A DNA stretch of 64,000 bases from Williamsia sp. 1135 (GCF_002095395.1 NZ_MJEI01000081.1:1-64000); one strand, 5' to 3'. Counted from the stretch's first letter, positions 51,024 through 60,613 are shown. Numbers and translations are program-made. The notes: generated from the letters alone by a model not told the origin.

Positions 51024-53768
51024 TCAGTGAGCGGCGTCATCCCACGATCTGCCGTAGCCGATGGACACATCGAGAGGCACGGACAGTTCGATCGCGCCGC
51101 CCATCTTGGCGCGCACGAGTGCTTCGAGGCGCTCCTGCTCACCCGTGGCCACCTCGAAGACGAGTTCGTCGTGCACCTGCAGCAACATGCGCGAAGACAG
51201 CTTCTCCTCGGCCAGCGATCGCTGAACGTCGATCATCGCGACTTTGATGATGTCGGCAGCGGTGCCCTGGATGGGCGCGTTGAGGGCCGCCCGCTCGGCG
51301 ACATCGCGACGCTGCCGGTTGTCGCTGTTGAGATCGGGGAGGTAGCGGCGACGCCCGAACAACGTGGAGGTGTATTCGTTTCGACGCGCTTCCTCGACGG
51401 TCTCGCGGAGATAGTCACGCACCCCACCGAAACGGGTGAAGTACGCCTCCATCTGCTCCTTTGCCTCGCTGGTGCTGATCTTGAGCTGAGCCGACAAACC
51501 GAACGCGCTCAGGCCGTAGGCAAGGCCATAGCTCATTGCTTTCACCCGGCGACGCATGTCCGGCGTGACCTCTTCGATCGGAACGCCGAACGCCCGCGAC
51601 CCCACGAAACTATGCAGGTCTTCGCCGGTGTTGAACGCTTCGATCAGCCCGGTGTCCTTGGACAGGTGCGCCATGATCCGCATCTCGATCTGGCTGTAGT
51701 CGGCGGTCATCAGGGAGTCGTACCCGTCGGCGACGACGAATCCCTGACGAATCTGACGTCCGGCATCGGTGCGGACCGGGATGTTCTGCAGGTTCGGTTC
51801 GGTCGACGACAGCCGCCCAGTCGCAGCGACCGTCTGGTTGAACGTCGTGTGGATCCGGGCGTCGTCGGCGACCGTCTTGAGCAGCCCCGCGACGGTGACC
51901 TTGAGCCTGGTCGCATCGCGATGGGCCAGCATGTGCTCGAGGAACGGATGTCCGGTCTTCTCGAACAATCCGGCCAGTGCGTCGGCGTCGGTGGTGTAGC
52001 CGGTCTTGGTCTTCTTGGTCTTCGGCATCTCGAGCTCGTCGAACAGCACGACCTGCAGCTGCTTGGGCGAGCCCAGGTTGATCTGTTTACCGATCACCTC
52101 GTAGGCGAGTTCGGCCGATTCCCGGACGCGTGCAGCAAACCCCGATTCGAGGTCCTCGAGGTGCGGGACGTCGATCCCGATACCGGCAGCCTCGAGTTCG
52201 GCCAGCACGAACAGCAGCGGCAACTCCATGTCGGTCAGCAGTGAACCGGAATCGATCTTGGCCAGTTCCTCATCGAACCGGTCGGCCAGTTCGGCGACGG
52301 CCTGTGCCTGCAACATCGCCTGATCGGCCGCGGCCTGCGCGCCGGAGTCCTCGTCGAGGAGTGACATCTGTCCGTCGTCGGTGACGGCGTCGGCGCGCAG
52401 TTCCCGGCGCAGGTATCGCAACGCGAGATCGTCGAGATTGAACGACCGCTGCCCTGGAAGGATCAGGTAGGCCGCCAGGGTGGTGTCGCTGGTGACGCCA
52501 CCGAGGTGCCATCCCCGACCCCGCAACGCGTGAAAGGCCCACTTGGCCTCGTGGATCGCCTTCGGAACGTTGACATCGGCCAACCAGTCGGCGAGTGCCG
52601 TCTCGTCCTCGGGACCGATCTCCGCAGGATCGAGGTATCCCGACTCGCCATCGGCCGCCGCGATCGCGATACCGGTGACATCCGAGCCGTATACCTGCCG
52701 CGGCCCGAGGATCGTCAGTCCACTGCGACCGGTCCCGGGCGCAGCATGCGCAGAGAGCCAGGCGGCCACCTCCCCGGCGCCGAGCAGGCTGCCCCGGAGA
52801 TCGAACCCGGATTCGGCCTCGGGCGCGGCCGAGGTCAGGGTGGTGAACAGCCGGTCGCGCAACACCCGGAACTCGAGGTCGTCGAACAACTGGTGGATCT
52901 TGTCGCGGTCCCAGGGGGCCAGCGCGAGCTCATCGGGCTGTAACGGCAGGTCCATGTCGCGCACGAGTTCGGTGAGTTGGCGGTTCATCTGAACACTGGC
53001 GATGTGGGCGCGGAATGCTTCTCCCACTTTGCCTTTGACCTGATCTGCGTTGTCGACGAGACCAGAGAGCGATCCGTATTCGCGGATCCACTTGGTCGCC
53101 GTCTTCTCCCCCACCCCCGGGATACCGGGGAGGTTGTCGGAGGGGTCGCCGCGCAGGGCGGCAAAATCGGGGTACTGCGAAGGCGTCAGCCCGTACTTCG
53201 TCTCGACCGCCTCCGGGGTGAACCGGGTCAGCTCGGAAACACCCTTTTTCGGGTAGAGCACGGTGACGTTGTCCGTCACCAGCTGCAGAGAATCCCGGTC
53301 GCCGGTGACCACCAGAACGCGGAACCCCTGTTCCTCCGCGCGCGTGGTCAGCGTGGCGATGATGTCATCGGCTTCATAACCTTCGCGGAAGAGCACCGGA
53401 ATCCCCATCGCGCCCAACACATCTTTGGTCAGGTCGACCTGGCCACGGAATTCATCCGGGGCCGAGCTGCGCTGCGCCTTGTACTCCGGGAAGACCTCGG
53501 CGCGGAAGGTCTGGCGCGAGACGTCGAACGCCGCAGCGATGTGTGAAGGGTTCTCGTCGCGCAGCAGATTGATCAGCATCGAGGTGAACCCGTACACCGC
53601 GTTGGTGGTCTGCCCCGACGCCGTCTTGAAGTTCTCGGCGGGCAAGGCAAAGAACGCCCTGAACGCCAGCGAGTGCCCGTCGAGCAACATCAGCGTCGGC
53701 GGCTCCGCCGCTTTCGTCGAGGACTTCGCCGTGGAACGGCCGGGCTGACTTGTCTGTGCAGGACTCAC
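51024..53768 (-). CDS. polA: DNA polymerase I
   Basis: Pol I fills gaps and removes RNA primers. The 914-aa protein has the 5'-3' exonuclease domain (about 25-310: LMLLDGHSLAFRAFFALPAE, GYEADDIIATL, ALRGDPSDNLPGIPGVGEKT). An inactive 3'-5' exonuclease-like middle follows (about 330-530; the usual DxE metal motif is not seen). The polymerase domain has motif A TADYSQIEMRIMAHLSKD and motif C LLQVHDELVFEV. The GTG at 53768 gives a start like mycobacterial PolA; a longer reading adds 33 residues of promoter DNA. Confidence 0.97.
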   Translation of the reverse strand: MSPAQTSQPGRSTAKSSTKAAEPPTLMLLDGHSLAFRAFFALPAENFKTASGQTTNAVYGFTSMLINLLRDENPSHIAAAFDVSRQTFRAEVFPEYKAQRSSAPDEFRGQVDLTKDVLGAMGIPVLFREGYEADDIIATLTTRAEEQGFRVLVVTGDRDSLQLVTDNVTVLYPKKGVSELTRFTPEAVETKYGLTPSQYPDFAALRGDPSDNLPGIPGVGEKTATKWIREYGSLSGLVDNADQVKGKVGEAFRAHIASVQMNRQLTELVRDMDLPLQPDELALAPWDRDKIHQLFDDLEFRVLRDRLFTTLTSAAPEAESGFDLRGSLLGAGEVAAWLSAHAAPGTGRSGLTILGPRQVYGSDVTGIAIAAADGESGYLDPAEIGPEDETALADWLADVNVPKAIHEAKWAFHALRGRGWHLGGVTSDTTLAAYLILPGQRSFNLDDLALRYLRRELRADAVTDDGQMSLLDEDSGAQAAADQAMLQAQAVAELADRFDEELAKIDSGSLLTDMELPLLFVLAELEAAGIGIDVPHLEDLESGFAARVRESAELAYEVIGKQINLGSPKQLQVVLFDELEMPKTKKTKTGYTTDADALAGLFEKTGHPFLEHMLAHRDATRLKVTVAGLLKTVADDARIHTTFNQTVAATGRLSSTEPNLQNIPVRTDAGRQIRQGFVVADGYDSLMTADYSQIEMRIMAHLSKDTGLIEAFNTGEDLHSFVGSRAFGVPIEEVTPDMRRRVKAMSYGLAYGLSAFGLSAQLKISTSEAKEQMEAYFTRFGGVRDYLRETVEEARRNEYTSTLFGRRRYLPDLNSDNRQRRDVAERAALNAPIQGTAADIIKVAMIDVQRSLAEEKLSSRMLLQVHDELVFEVATGEQERLEALVRAKMGGAIELSVPLDVSIGYGRSWDDAAH

Positions 53769-53991
53769 GGTGCCAAGTGTATGGAGCGGGGGTGACAGGC
53801 CCGCCGGTACGGCCCAAAAAGGTGAGATCGCACAGCGTTTTTCGAGGTCACAGGTCCGGTAACTCAACAGTAACTGGGCGGAAACTTAGAAAGCCTGCCG
53901 AGTGCGGTTACGGGTTATAGAGTCCGCCCAGACGACTTATTGATGTCCGGCACCACCGCCGGGCGACGACCACCTTCGGGAGGATTCAAGC
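53769..53991. promoter_or_regulatory. Divergent promoter region between polA and the transporter operon
   Basis: This 223-bp gap serves polA (minus) and the ABC transporter operon (plus). On the plus strand a TTATAG/TAGAGT-type -10 occurs near 53915-53922, but no convincing -35 pairs with it. GGAGG at about 53979 is the ribosome binding site for the first permease. I see no RNA gene or riboswitch. Confidence 0.4.
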
Positions 53992-55317
53992 GTGATGCCC
54001 CGTCCTGCTCAACGAGCACGGGTAATAGGAGCCAGGCTGGGGGCGGGCGCTCTGCTCACCCTGCTTGCGTCACTCATGTTCGCCGGACTCATGGGCTCAG
54101 GTATCGCAGCCGCGGCACCGGCCCCCACCACCGACGACACCGTGCGCGTCTTCGGAACCCTGCGTAATGGTTCCGAACCCGTTGCCGGCGTCAAGGTCGA
54201 CGCGAAAGACGGGGCCGGCGCGATCGTCGAATCGGCCACCTCGTCGAATACCGGCACCTGGGAGGTGAACGTCCCGCCGGGCAACTACTCGGTCGTAATC
54301 GACAAGACCACCATTCCGGACGGTGTCGACATCCAGAAGGACACGGTCGCCGTCGTGGTCGTCGAGGGCTCACCGCGACCGGTCATCTTCTTGTTCGGTG
54401 CCGAACGGACCGCCAACGAGGTGTCCGCTGCAGAGGAACTGACGCGACTGACGATCGACGGTCTACGGTTCGGTCTCATCATCGCCATCTGTGGCGTCGG
54501 GCTGAGCCTGATCTTCGGTACCACCGGCCTCACCAACTTCGCCCACGGCGAACTGGTGACACTCGGCGCCGTGGTCGCCTGGTTCTTCAACGTGAAGATG
54601 GGCATCCAGCTGATACCCGCGACGATCCTCGCGATCGTGGTCGGCATCGGCATCGGCATCCTGAACGAACTCGGGATCTGGCGACCGTTGCGACGACGCC
54701 GATCCGGGCTCATCGCCATGCTGGTCGTCTCGATCGGTCTCGCGCTGGTCATGCGCTACCTGATCCTGATCTTCTTCTCCGATCGCGCCGAACCCTTCGA
54801 CGACTACCAGGTGCAGAAGCAGATCGGTTCGGGCGCCTTCGCCATCACGCCGGTCAACCTCTGGTGCATCATCATCAGCCTCGTCGTGCTGGTCGCGGTG
54901 GCCGTCATGTTGCAGAAGACGCGAATCGGCAAGGCCATGCGCGCCGTCGCAGACAACCGCGACCTCGCGGCATCGTCAGGTATCAACGTGGACCGTGTCA
55001 TCTTGTTCGTCTGGGCCATGGCCGGCGGGCTCGCGACACTCGGTGGCGTGCTGTTCGCCATGTCCGAACTCGGCGGACGCGTTCAATGGGAGATGGGTTT
55101 CAAACTCCTGCTGCTCATGTTCGCGGGCATCACGCTCGGCGGACTCGGTACCGCCTACGGTGCGCTCCTCGGCTGTGTGATCGTCGGTCTGCTGGTGCAG
55201 CTGTCGACGTACTGGATCGATCCCGATCTCAAGTACATCGGTGGCCTGCTGGTCCTGATCATCATTCTCACCATCAGACCGCAGGGCATTCTCGGGTCCA
55301 AAGCGAGGATCGGCTGA
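53992..55317 (+). CDS. livH: Branched-chain amino acid-type ABC permease (LivH) with N-terminal carboxypeptidase-regulatory-like domain
   Basis: The C-terminal 300 residues are a LivH permease with about eight helices (LIIAICGVGLSLIFGTTGLT, NFAHGELVTLGAVVAWF, AGITLGGLGTAYGALLG). The first 150 are unusual: a signal-like hydrophobic segment (about 10-38), then an extracytoplasmic beta-sandwich of the carboxypeptidase-regulatory type, VRVFGTLRNGSEPVAGVKVD through GNYSVVIDKTTIPDGVD. The domain would face outside, near the binding protein. GTG at 53992 (or ATG one codon later) follows GGAGG. It heads a four-gene operon. The symbol reflects family only; urea or amides are possible substrates. Confidence 0.85.
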   Translation: MMPRPAQRARVIGARLGAGALLTLLASLMFAGLMGSGIAAAAPAPTTDDTVRVFGTLRNGSEPVAGVKVDAKDGAGAIVESATSSNTGTWEVNVPPGNYSVVIDKTTIPDGVDIQKDTVAVVVVEGSPRPVIFLFGAERTANEVSAAEELTRLTIDGLRFGLIIAICGVGLSLIFGTTGLTNFAHGELVTLGAVVAWFFNVKMGIQLIPATILAIVVGIGIGILNELGIWRPLRRRRSGLIAMLVVSIGLALVMRYLILIFFSDRAEPFDDYQVQKQIGSGAFAITPVNLWCIIISLVVLVAVAVMLQKTRIGKAMRAVADNRDLAASSGINVDRVILFVWAMAGGLATLGGVLFAMSELGGRVQWEMGFKLLLLMFAGITLGGLGTAYGALLGCVIVGLLVQLSTYWIDPDLKYIGGLLVLIIILTIRPQGILGSKARIG

Positions 55318-55320
55318 CAC

Positions 55321-56310
55321 ATGGACATCATTTCCGCACTTCAGATCTCGATCGCCCAGCTGGTCGGTCCGTCAGCGATCTTCTACGCGCTGCTGGCCAT
55401 CGGCCTCAACCTGCACTTCGGCTACGCCGGACTGCTCAACTTCGGTCAGATCGGCTTCGCCCTGCTCGGTGCGTACGGCGTGGGCATCATGGCCGACAAC
55501 TACGACCAACCTCTGTGGATAGGCGCCATCGTCGGCATCGTCGCGGCCGGGGTCTTGGCCCTGGTACTCGGCTTCCCCACCCTGCGACTGCGGGCGGACT
55601 ATCTGGCGATCGTGACGATCGCCGCCTCGGAGATCCTGCGTCTGGTGTTCCGGTCGACCGCCGCTGACGATCTGACCCACTCCACCAACGGCATCTTCGG
55701 ATACGCCTCGGGCTTCTTCGAGTACAGCCCGTTCGACAACGGTAAGCAGTACGACTTCTTCGGAGTCAAGTTCCAGGGCACCGACTTGTGGGCGATGGTG
55801 GTCGGCTGGGCGATCGTGCTGTTGCTCTGCCTGCTGGTCTGGCTCCTGGTCCGCAGCCCGTGGGGTCGCGTACTCAAGGCCGTCCGCGAGGACGAGGACG
55901 CCGCCCGCTCGCTTGGTAAGAACGCCTATTTCTACAAGATGCAGGCCCTGATCCTCGGTGGCTGCATCGGCGGTATCGCCGGCGTCTACAACGCACTGCA
56001 GACGCAGTCGATCAACCCCGACTTCTATTCGACGGCCCAGACGTTCTTCGCCTACGGAGCACTCATCCTCGGCGGCGCGGCAACAGTCTTCGGTCCGGTG
56101 GTCGGAGCCATGCTCTTCTGGTTCCTGCTGGCGATCCCCGATGCCCTGCTGCGGCAGGTCACGTCCGGTCCCGACGCGTGGTTCGATCTAAGCCAGCAGC
56201 AGGTCGGCGCCATCCGCTACGTCTTGTTGGGATTGGCGATAGCCCTGATGATGGTCTTCAGACCGCAAGGAATTCTGGGCAACAAGCGGGAGGTGCAGCT
56301 CGATGCCTGA
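55321..56310 (+). CDS. livM: Branched-chain amino acid-type ABC permease (LivM)
   Basis: The 329-aa inner-membrane protein has about nine or ten helices and the LivM marks FYALLAIGLNLHFGYAGLLN, FGQIGFALLGAYGVGIM and GRVLKAVREDEDAARSLGKN (the loop that contacts the ATPase). It starts with ATG 3 bp after the livH stop and overlaps livG by 8 bp, so it is coupled to both. It forms the second half of the channel. Confidence 0.92.
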   Translation: MDIISALQISIAQLVGPSAIFYALLAIGLNLHFGYAGLLNFGQIGFALLGAYGVGIMADNYDQPLWIGAIVGIVAAGVLALVLGFPTLRLRADYLAIVTIAASEILRLVFRSTAADDLTHSTNGIFGYASGFFEYSPFDNGKQYDFFGVKFQGTDLWAMVVGWAIVLLLCLLVWLLVRSPWGRVLKAVREDEDAARSLGKNAYFYKMQALILGGCIGGIAGVYNALQTQSINPDFYSTAQTFFAYGALILGGAATVFGPVVGAMLFWFLLAIPDALLRQVTSGPDAWFDLSQQQVGAIRYVLLGLAIALMMVFRPQGILGNKREVQLDA

Positions 56311-57418
56311 CGGACGTCATGTGAAAGACGGAGACAGCTCCGGCGAGCCCGACCTGAGCGTCGACAAAACCACCCTCACCACAGCGGCGGCTCCGGCTAC
56401 GCTGGCGGAGTTGAAGGTGCTCGGCGCCGAAGAACGTGCGGCGATCTTCGCCGACGTGAGCCCGGAAGCCGGATCCAGTAAGCCCGACCCGATCATCACC
56501 GTCGACGGGATCACCCGTACCTTCGGTGGTCTCAAGGCCGTCGATGTGCACCACCTGGAAATCCAGCGCGGATGCATCACCGGTCTGATCGGACCCAACG
56601 GTGCCGGCAAGACCACGTTCTTCAACCTCATCACCGGTTTCGACAAACCCGATACCGGGACATGGGAATTGAATGGTCACCCGATGGGACGGGTTGTGCC
56701 GCACAAGGTTGCGCGCAACGGGATGGTTCGGACGTTCCAGTTGACGAAGGCGCTGTCGAAGCTCTCAGTGCTCGACAACGTTCGGCTCGGCGCCCGCCAC
56801 CAGAAGGGTGAGCACATGTTCGCGGCGCTCGCACCCTGGGTCTGGCGTAAGCAGGAGGCCGAAACGACCGAGCGCGCGTACGAATTGCTCAAGCGGTTCA
56901 AGCTCGACACCAAGGCCGACGACTATGCCGGTTCGCTGTCGGGTGGTCAGCGCAAGCTCCTGGAGATGGCACGTGCGCTGATGACCAATCCCGAGGTCGT
57001 CATGCTCGACGAGCCCATGGCCGGCGTGAACCCCGCGCTGACCCAGAGCCTGCTCGAACACATCAAGTCGTTGCGCGACGAAGGCATGAGTGTGGTGTTC
57101 GTCGAACACGACATGGACGTCATCCGCGACATCAGCGACTGGGTGGTGGTGATGGCACAGGGCAAGGTGATCGCCGAGTCACTCCCCGAACGGCTCGGAG
57201 ACAACGAAGCGGTCGTGGACGCATACCTCGGTGGCCATCACGATCAGGCGCTCGAATTCGACGCCGACGGCAACCCCGTCGGCGAAACGGCAGCGCTGGC
57301 CGAAGAGGTCGAAGCAGCCATGGAACAGACCCTGAAGGCAGGCGGCGACCTGTCGGAACCGATCGTCCCCACCCGGGACACATCCCAGGGCACCACGGAC
57401 AGAAAGGACAAGGCATGA
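56303..57418 (+). CDS. livG: Branched-chain amino acid-type ABC transporter ATPase (LivG)
   Basis: The 371-aa protein is a LivG ATPase: Walker A GLIGPNGAGKTTFFNLITGF, signature SLSGGQRKLLEMARALM and Walker B VVMLDEPMAGVNPAL. It is about 110 residues longer than usual, with an acidic/Ala-rich N-terminal stretch of about 65 residues and an acidic C-terminal tail, both apparently unfolded. Its stop overlaps the livF start (ATGA). Confidence 0.92.
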   Translation: MPDGRHVKDGDSSGEPDLSVDKTTLTTAAAPATLAELKVLGAEERAAIFADVSPEAGSSKPDPIITVDGITRTFGGLKAVDVHHLEIQRGCITGLIGPNGAGKTTFFNLITGFDKPDTGTWELNGHPMGRVVPHKVARNGMVRTFQLTKALSKLSVLDNVRLGARHQKGEHMFAALAPWVWRKQEAETTERAYELLKRFKLDTKADDYAGSLSGGQRKLLEMARALMTNPEVVMLDEPMAGVNPALTQSLLEHIKSLRDEGMSVVFVEHDMDVIRDISDWVVVMAQGKVIAESLPERLGDNEAVVDAYLGGHHDQALEFDADGNPVGETAALAEEVEAAMEQTLKAGGDLSEPIVPTRDTSQGTTDRKDKA

Positions 57419-58251
57419 GCGGTCCCGACATGTCCAAATCGACCACAGCACAACCCGACAAAGAACTGACGCACGCCGAACTGGCCGCGACTCCCGAGGT
57501 GCATCGTGAGCAGGCCGTCAACGCGCTGCTGCGTGCCGACGACATCACGGCCGGCTACCTTCCCGGGATCAACATCCTCGAGGAGTGCAACTTCTACCTC
57601 GACGACGGCGAGATCGTCGGCATCATCGGTCCCAACGGTGCCGGCAAGTCGACGTTGCTCAAGACGCTGTTCGGGTTGATTCCCGTGCGCGTGGGAGCGG
57701 TCAGTTTGCGCGGGGAGAACATCACCTCCGCCAAGGCCCACGTACTGGTGACCAAAGGCGTCGGCTACGTGCCCCAGACGCTGAACGTCTTCCCGGCGCT
57801 GACCATCGAAGAAAACCTCGAGATGGGGATCTACCTGCGTCCGAAGAAGTTCAACGAGCGCTTCGACTTCGTGTCCGAACTCTTCCCGTTGCTGTCAGAG
57901 CGCCGCAAGGTCAAGGCAGGCGCGTTGTCCGGTGGCGAACGTCAGATGGTCGCCATGGGCCGCGCGCTGATGATGGAGCCGTCGGTGCTGCTGCTCGACG
58001 AGCCTTCGGCCGGGCTCTCGCCGATGTTCCAGGACGAGGTCTTCATCCGCATCAAGAAGATCAACGCCACCGGCGTCTCGGTGATCCTGGTGGAGCAGAA
58101 TGCCCGTCGGTGCCTGCAGATCTGCGACCGCGGCTACGTGCTCGATCAGGGTCGCAACGCCTACACCGACACCGGTCTCAACCTCGCCAACGACCCGAAG
58201 ATCATCGAGCTGTACCTGGGTACCCTCGCCGGAAGCTCTGAAAAGAAGTAG
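57415..58251 (+). CDS. livF: Branched-chain amino acid-type ABC transporter ATPase (LivF)
   Basis: The 278-aa protein is the second ATPase: Walker A GIIGPNGAGKSTLLKTLFGL, signature ALSGGERQMVAMGRALM and Walker B VLLLDEPSAGLSPMF, then VILVEQNARRCLQICDRGYV. A 40-residue N-terminal extension is hydrophilic. It ends the operon, with a terminator shortly after the stop. Confidence 0.93.
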   Translation: MSGPDMSKSTTAQPDKELTHAELAATPEVHREQAVNALLRADDITAGYLPGINILEECNFYLDDGEIVGIIGPNGAGKSTLLKTLFGLIPVRVGAVSLRGENITSAKAHVLVTKGVGYVPQTLNVFPALTIEENLEMGIYLRPKKFNERFDFVSELFPLLSERRKVKAGALSGGERQMVAMGRALMMEPSVLLLDEPSAGLSPMFQDEVFIRIKKINATGVSVILVEQNARRCLQICDRGYVLDQGRNAYTDTGLNLANDPKIIELYLGTLAGSSEKK

Positions 58252-58272
58252 TTCACAGCGCCTCTCGAGACC

Positions 58273-58310
58273 AAACACCCGCATTCGCCTGACGGATGCG
58301 GGTGTTTTGG
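58273..58310 (+). terminator. Intrinsic terminator after livF
   Basis: AAACACCCGCAT pairs perfectly with ATGCGGGTGTTT around an 11-nt loop, and the stem runs into TTTTGG. It lies 22 bp after the livF stop on the plus strand. Confidence 0.85.
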
Positions 58311-58361
58311 CGTCATCGCGTCGACTGGAGTCAACGGGCTGTGACAGCCCAAACAGCAGGA

Positions 58362-58387
58362 AGGCCCGGACCTTTCGGTCCGGGCCT
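58362..58387 (-). terminator. Terminator for the convergent binding-protein gene
   Basis: AGGCCCGGACC and GGTCCGGGCCT form a perfect 11-bp stem with a TTTC loop. It lies about 33 bp after the binding-protein stop on the minus strand and could also back up the livF terminator. Confidence 0.8.
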
Positions 58388-58419
58388 CCTTCGGCGTTCA
58401 GTTATCTGATGTCAGGACA

Positions 58420-59739
58420 TCAGTTGTCCGAAACCACCTTGTAGTCGGCGACCGGATCGATCGTCTTGTTGTTGGCGTCGAACTCGAGTACGCCGTACGA
58501 GCCGACAGACGGCTCGCCAGCGGTCACGAATGCGAGTTCGCCGGTGACACCGTCATAGTCGATGTCGGTGCCGGCCTTGATCAGTGCCAAGCACTCCTCG
58601 TACGTGGTGCACTTGGTGCCGTCCTTGGTCACGCCGTTGATCTCCGAGGCGATCGCCATACCGTTGGTCGACTTCGCGATCTCCGCAGCGAGCGCAGAGA
58701 TGACGGTGGCGTCATAGCTCTCCTGTGCGTAGTTGAAGTCGATCAGGGCCGGGTCGACTGCCTTGAGCCGGGCTGCGAAGTCCGGTCCCAGCGCGGTCAG
58801 CGGCGTGGTGCCCTTCATGCCCTCGAGGATGCCGGGTCCCACGGACTCACCCAGAGCGTTGCCCATGTTGCCGTCGACGCCGAAGACGAGCTTGTCCTTC
58901 GGTCCGATCTGGACCTCGTTCATGCGGGTGATGATCTTGGCGCTCTCCTCGAACCCGATGACGGCGATGCCGTCCGGGTTGAAGTTCTTCACCTGGTCGA
59001 CCTCAGCGTTGAACGACTGCGCGTTGGGGTCGTAGATGATCTTCTGGATCTGGTCCGACGGAATGCCGGCAGCTTCGAGGTCGGCGATGGTGTTGTCGGC
59101 CAGGCCGGTTCCGTACGGGTCGTTCATCGCCAGGATGGAGACGCGCTGGACGCCGCCTTCAGCGATCACCTGCGAAAGAGCCTGGGCCTGCAGCTTGTCG
59201 GCAGGGGCGGTGCGGAAGTACATGCCCTTGTCTGCGTAGCAGGTGAACTCGTCCGAGGTGTTGGCCGGCGAGAACATGACTGCTCCGGCGCTGGCGATCT
59301 TGTCGATGACCTTCAGGGACACCGAGGACGATGCTGCACCGATGATGACCTGGGTGCCGGCCGCGAGCTCGCGGTCGACGGTGGCACTCGCGGTGTCCGT
59401 GGTGGTGTCGCCGGAGTCGCCGTTGACTTCTTCAACCGGCTTGTCGAGCACGCCGCCTGCGGCGTTGATGTCGTTGACCGCCAGCGTGACACCCGCGAAC
59501 TCAGGCGGGCCGAGGAACGCCAGGCTGCCGGTGGCAGGAAGCAAGGTGCCGATCTTCAGGGGATTGGTGCTGACCGGGCCAGGGGTGGCCTGATCTACGT
59601 TGTCGCCGCAATCTGCGGTGGCTGTCGTGGTCTCGCTCGACGACGAATCTTCGGAATCGTCCGAGCTGCTACACCCGGCCAAGGCCAAGGCGGCAACAGC
59701 CGCTGCGACTGTTCCCCTCAAGAGATATCTGTGGGCCAT
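58420..59739 (-). CDS. livJ: Branched-chain amino acid-type ABC substrate-binding lipoprotein (LivJ)
   Basis: The 439-aa protein has a lipoprotein signal (MAHRYLLRGTVAAAVAALAL, lipobox LAGC), an acidic Ser/Thr linker, then a two-lobed periplasmic binding domain: LKIGTLLPATGSLAFLGPPE, FAGVTLAVNDINAAGGVLDK, SILAMNDPYGTGLADNTI and VFGVDGNMGNALGESVGPG. Cysteines in FTCYADKG and TKCTTYEECL may form disulfides. It is transcribed toward the permease operon and so is regulated apart from it. ATG at 59739 follows GAGGAGAATATTG. The ligand is unknown. Confidence 0.9.
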   Translation of the reverse strand: MAHRYLLRGTVAAAVAALALAGCSSSDDSEDSSSSETTTATADCGDNVDQATPGPVSTNPLKIGTLLPATGSLAFLGPPEFAGVTLAVNDINAAGGVLDKPVEEVNGDSGDTTTDTASATVDRELAAGTQVIIGAASSSVSLKVIDKIASAGAVMFSPANTSDEFTCYADKGMYFRTAPADKLQAQALSQVIAEGGVQRVSILAMNDPYGTGLADNTIADLEAAGIPSDQIQKIIYDPNAQSFNAEVDQVKNFNPDGIAVIGFEESAKIITRMNEVQIGPKDKLVFGVDGNMGNALGESVGPGILEGMKGTTPLTALGPDFAARLKAVDPALIDFNYAQESYDATVISALAAEIAKSTNGMAIASEINGVTKDGTKCTTYEECLALIKAGTDIDYDGVTGELAFVTAGEPSVGSYGVLEFDANNKTIDPVADYKVVSDN

Positions 59740-59905
59740 CAATATTCTCCTCGCGGTAAATCACTCGAGCGCGGCGCGACTTTTAACGACGCATACGACC
59801 GCCACTCGCTCGGGTAAAGCTAGCGCGATCGTGTTGCCCACGAGTAACGTTCGTGAAACTCCGATGACGTCCGCCCAGGCTGTGACCAGATCGAGACCAA
59901 GGTGT

Positions 59906-59924
59906 TGTTGCGGCTGTCGCAACA
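59906..59924 (-). other. Short stem-loop after pdtaR
   Basis: TGTTGCG and CGCAACA form a 7-bp stem with a 5-nt loop, 59 bp after the pdtaR stop on the minus strand. It could be a weak terminator that separates pdtaR from livJ. It has no U-run. Confidence 0.3.
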
Positions 59925-59983
59925 GGGCTGGTCATGCCGAAGTCAAAGCCAGGCAAGGCTCCGTTAAGTCATTGTCCAGCAGG

Positions 59984-60613
59984 CTATTTGGCCTTGGTGC
60001 CCAAAGTCTCGATGACCACTTCAGCAACCGCCTTCATGGTGGTTCTGCGATCCATTGCCGCACGCTGGATCCACTTGAAGGCCTCGGGTTCGGTAAACGC
60101 ATGCGTCTGCATCAAAATGCCCTTTGCGCGTTCGACCAATTTGCGGATCTCCAAACGCTCCGTCAGATCCGCAACATCGGCTTCGAGTAGATGGAGCTCG
60201 GTATAGCGACTGACCGCCACCTCGATCGCCGGCACCAGGTCGGCCTTCGTGAACGGTTTCACAAGGTAGGCCATCGCTCCGGCGTCGCGGGCCTTCTCGA
60301 CGAACTCGCGCTGGCTGAACGCGGTCAGCATCACAACTGCGGACAGCCGCTTGCTTGCGATCTCTGCCGCGGCATCGATGCCGTCGCGTACCGGCATCTT
60401 CACATCCATGATCACCAGATCAGGCCGGAGCTCCTCGGTGAGGTCGACGGCCACCTGACCGTTGGGGGCCTCCCCCACGACGTCGTAACCCTCTTCGCGG
60501 AGCATCTCGATGAGATCCATCCGGATGAGCGAGTCATCCTCGGCGACCAGAACCCGTCGCGTCGTGGGTGTCGACCCCTCGGTCTCGGCTGCGCTTGCGT
60601 CCGTCGTCGCCAT
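59984..60613 (-). CDS. pdtaR: ANTAR-domain response regulator (PdtaR-like)
   Basis: The 209-aa protein joins a receiver domain (about 18-135; acidic pocket VAEDD, phospho-acceptor Asp70 in LVIMDVKMPVRDG, lysine in YLVKPFTKADL) to an RNA-binding ANTAR domain (about 145-205: RLEIRKLVERAKGILMQTHA, FTEPEAFKWIQRAAMDR). ANTAR proteins act as antiterminators by binding paired RNA hairpins when phosphorylated. In mycobacteria PdtaR works with the kinase PdtaS, which is not in this window. The ATG at 60613 follows GTGGAGGTGGG; the longer reading adds 40 residues of leader. Confidence 0.93.
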   Translation of the reverse strand: MATTDASAAETEGSTPTTRRVLVAEDDSLIRMDLIEMLREEGYDVVGEAPNGQVAVDLTEELRPDLVIMDVKMPVRDGIDAAAEIASKRLSAVVMLTAFSQREFVEKARDAGAMAYLVKPFTKADLVPAIEVAVSRYTELHLLEADVADLTERLEIRKLVERAKGILMQTHAFTEPEAFKWIQRAAMDRRTTMKAVAEVVIETLGTKAK

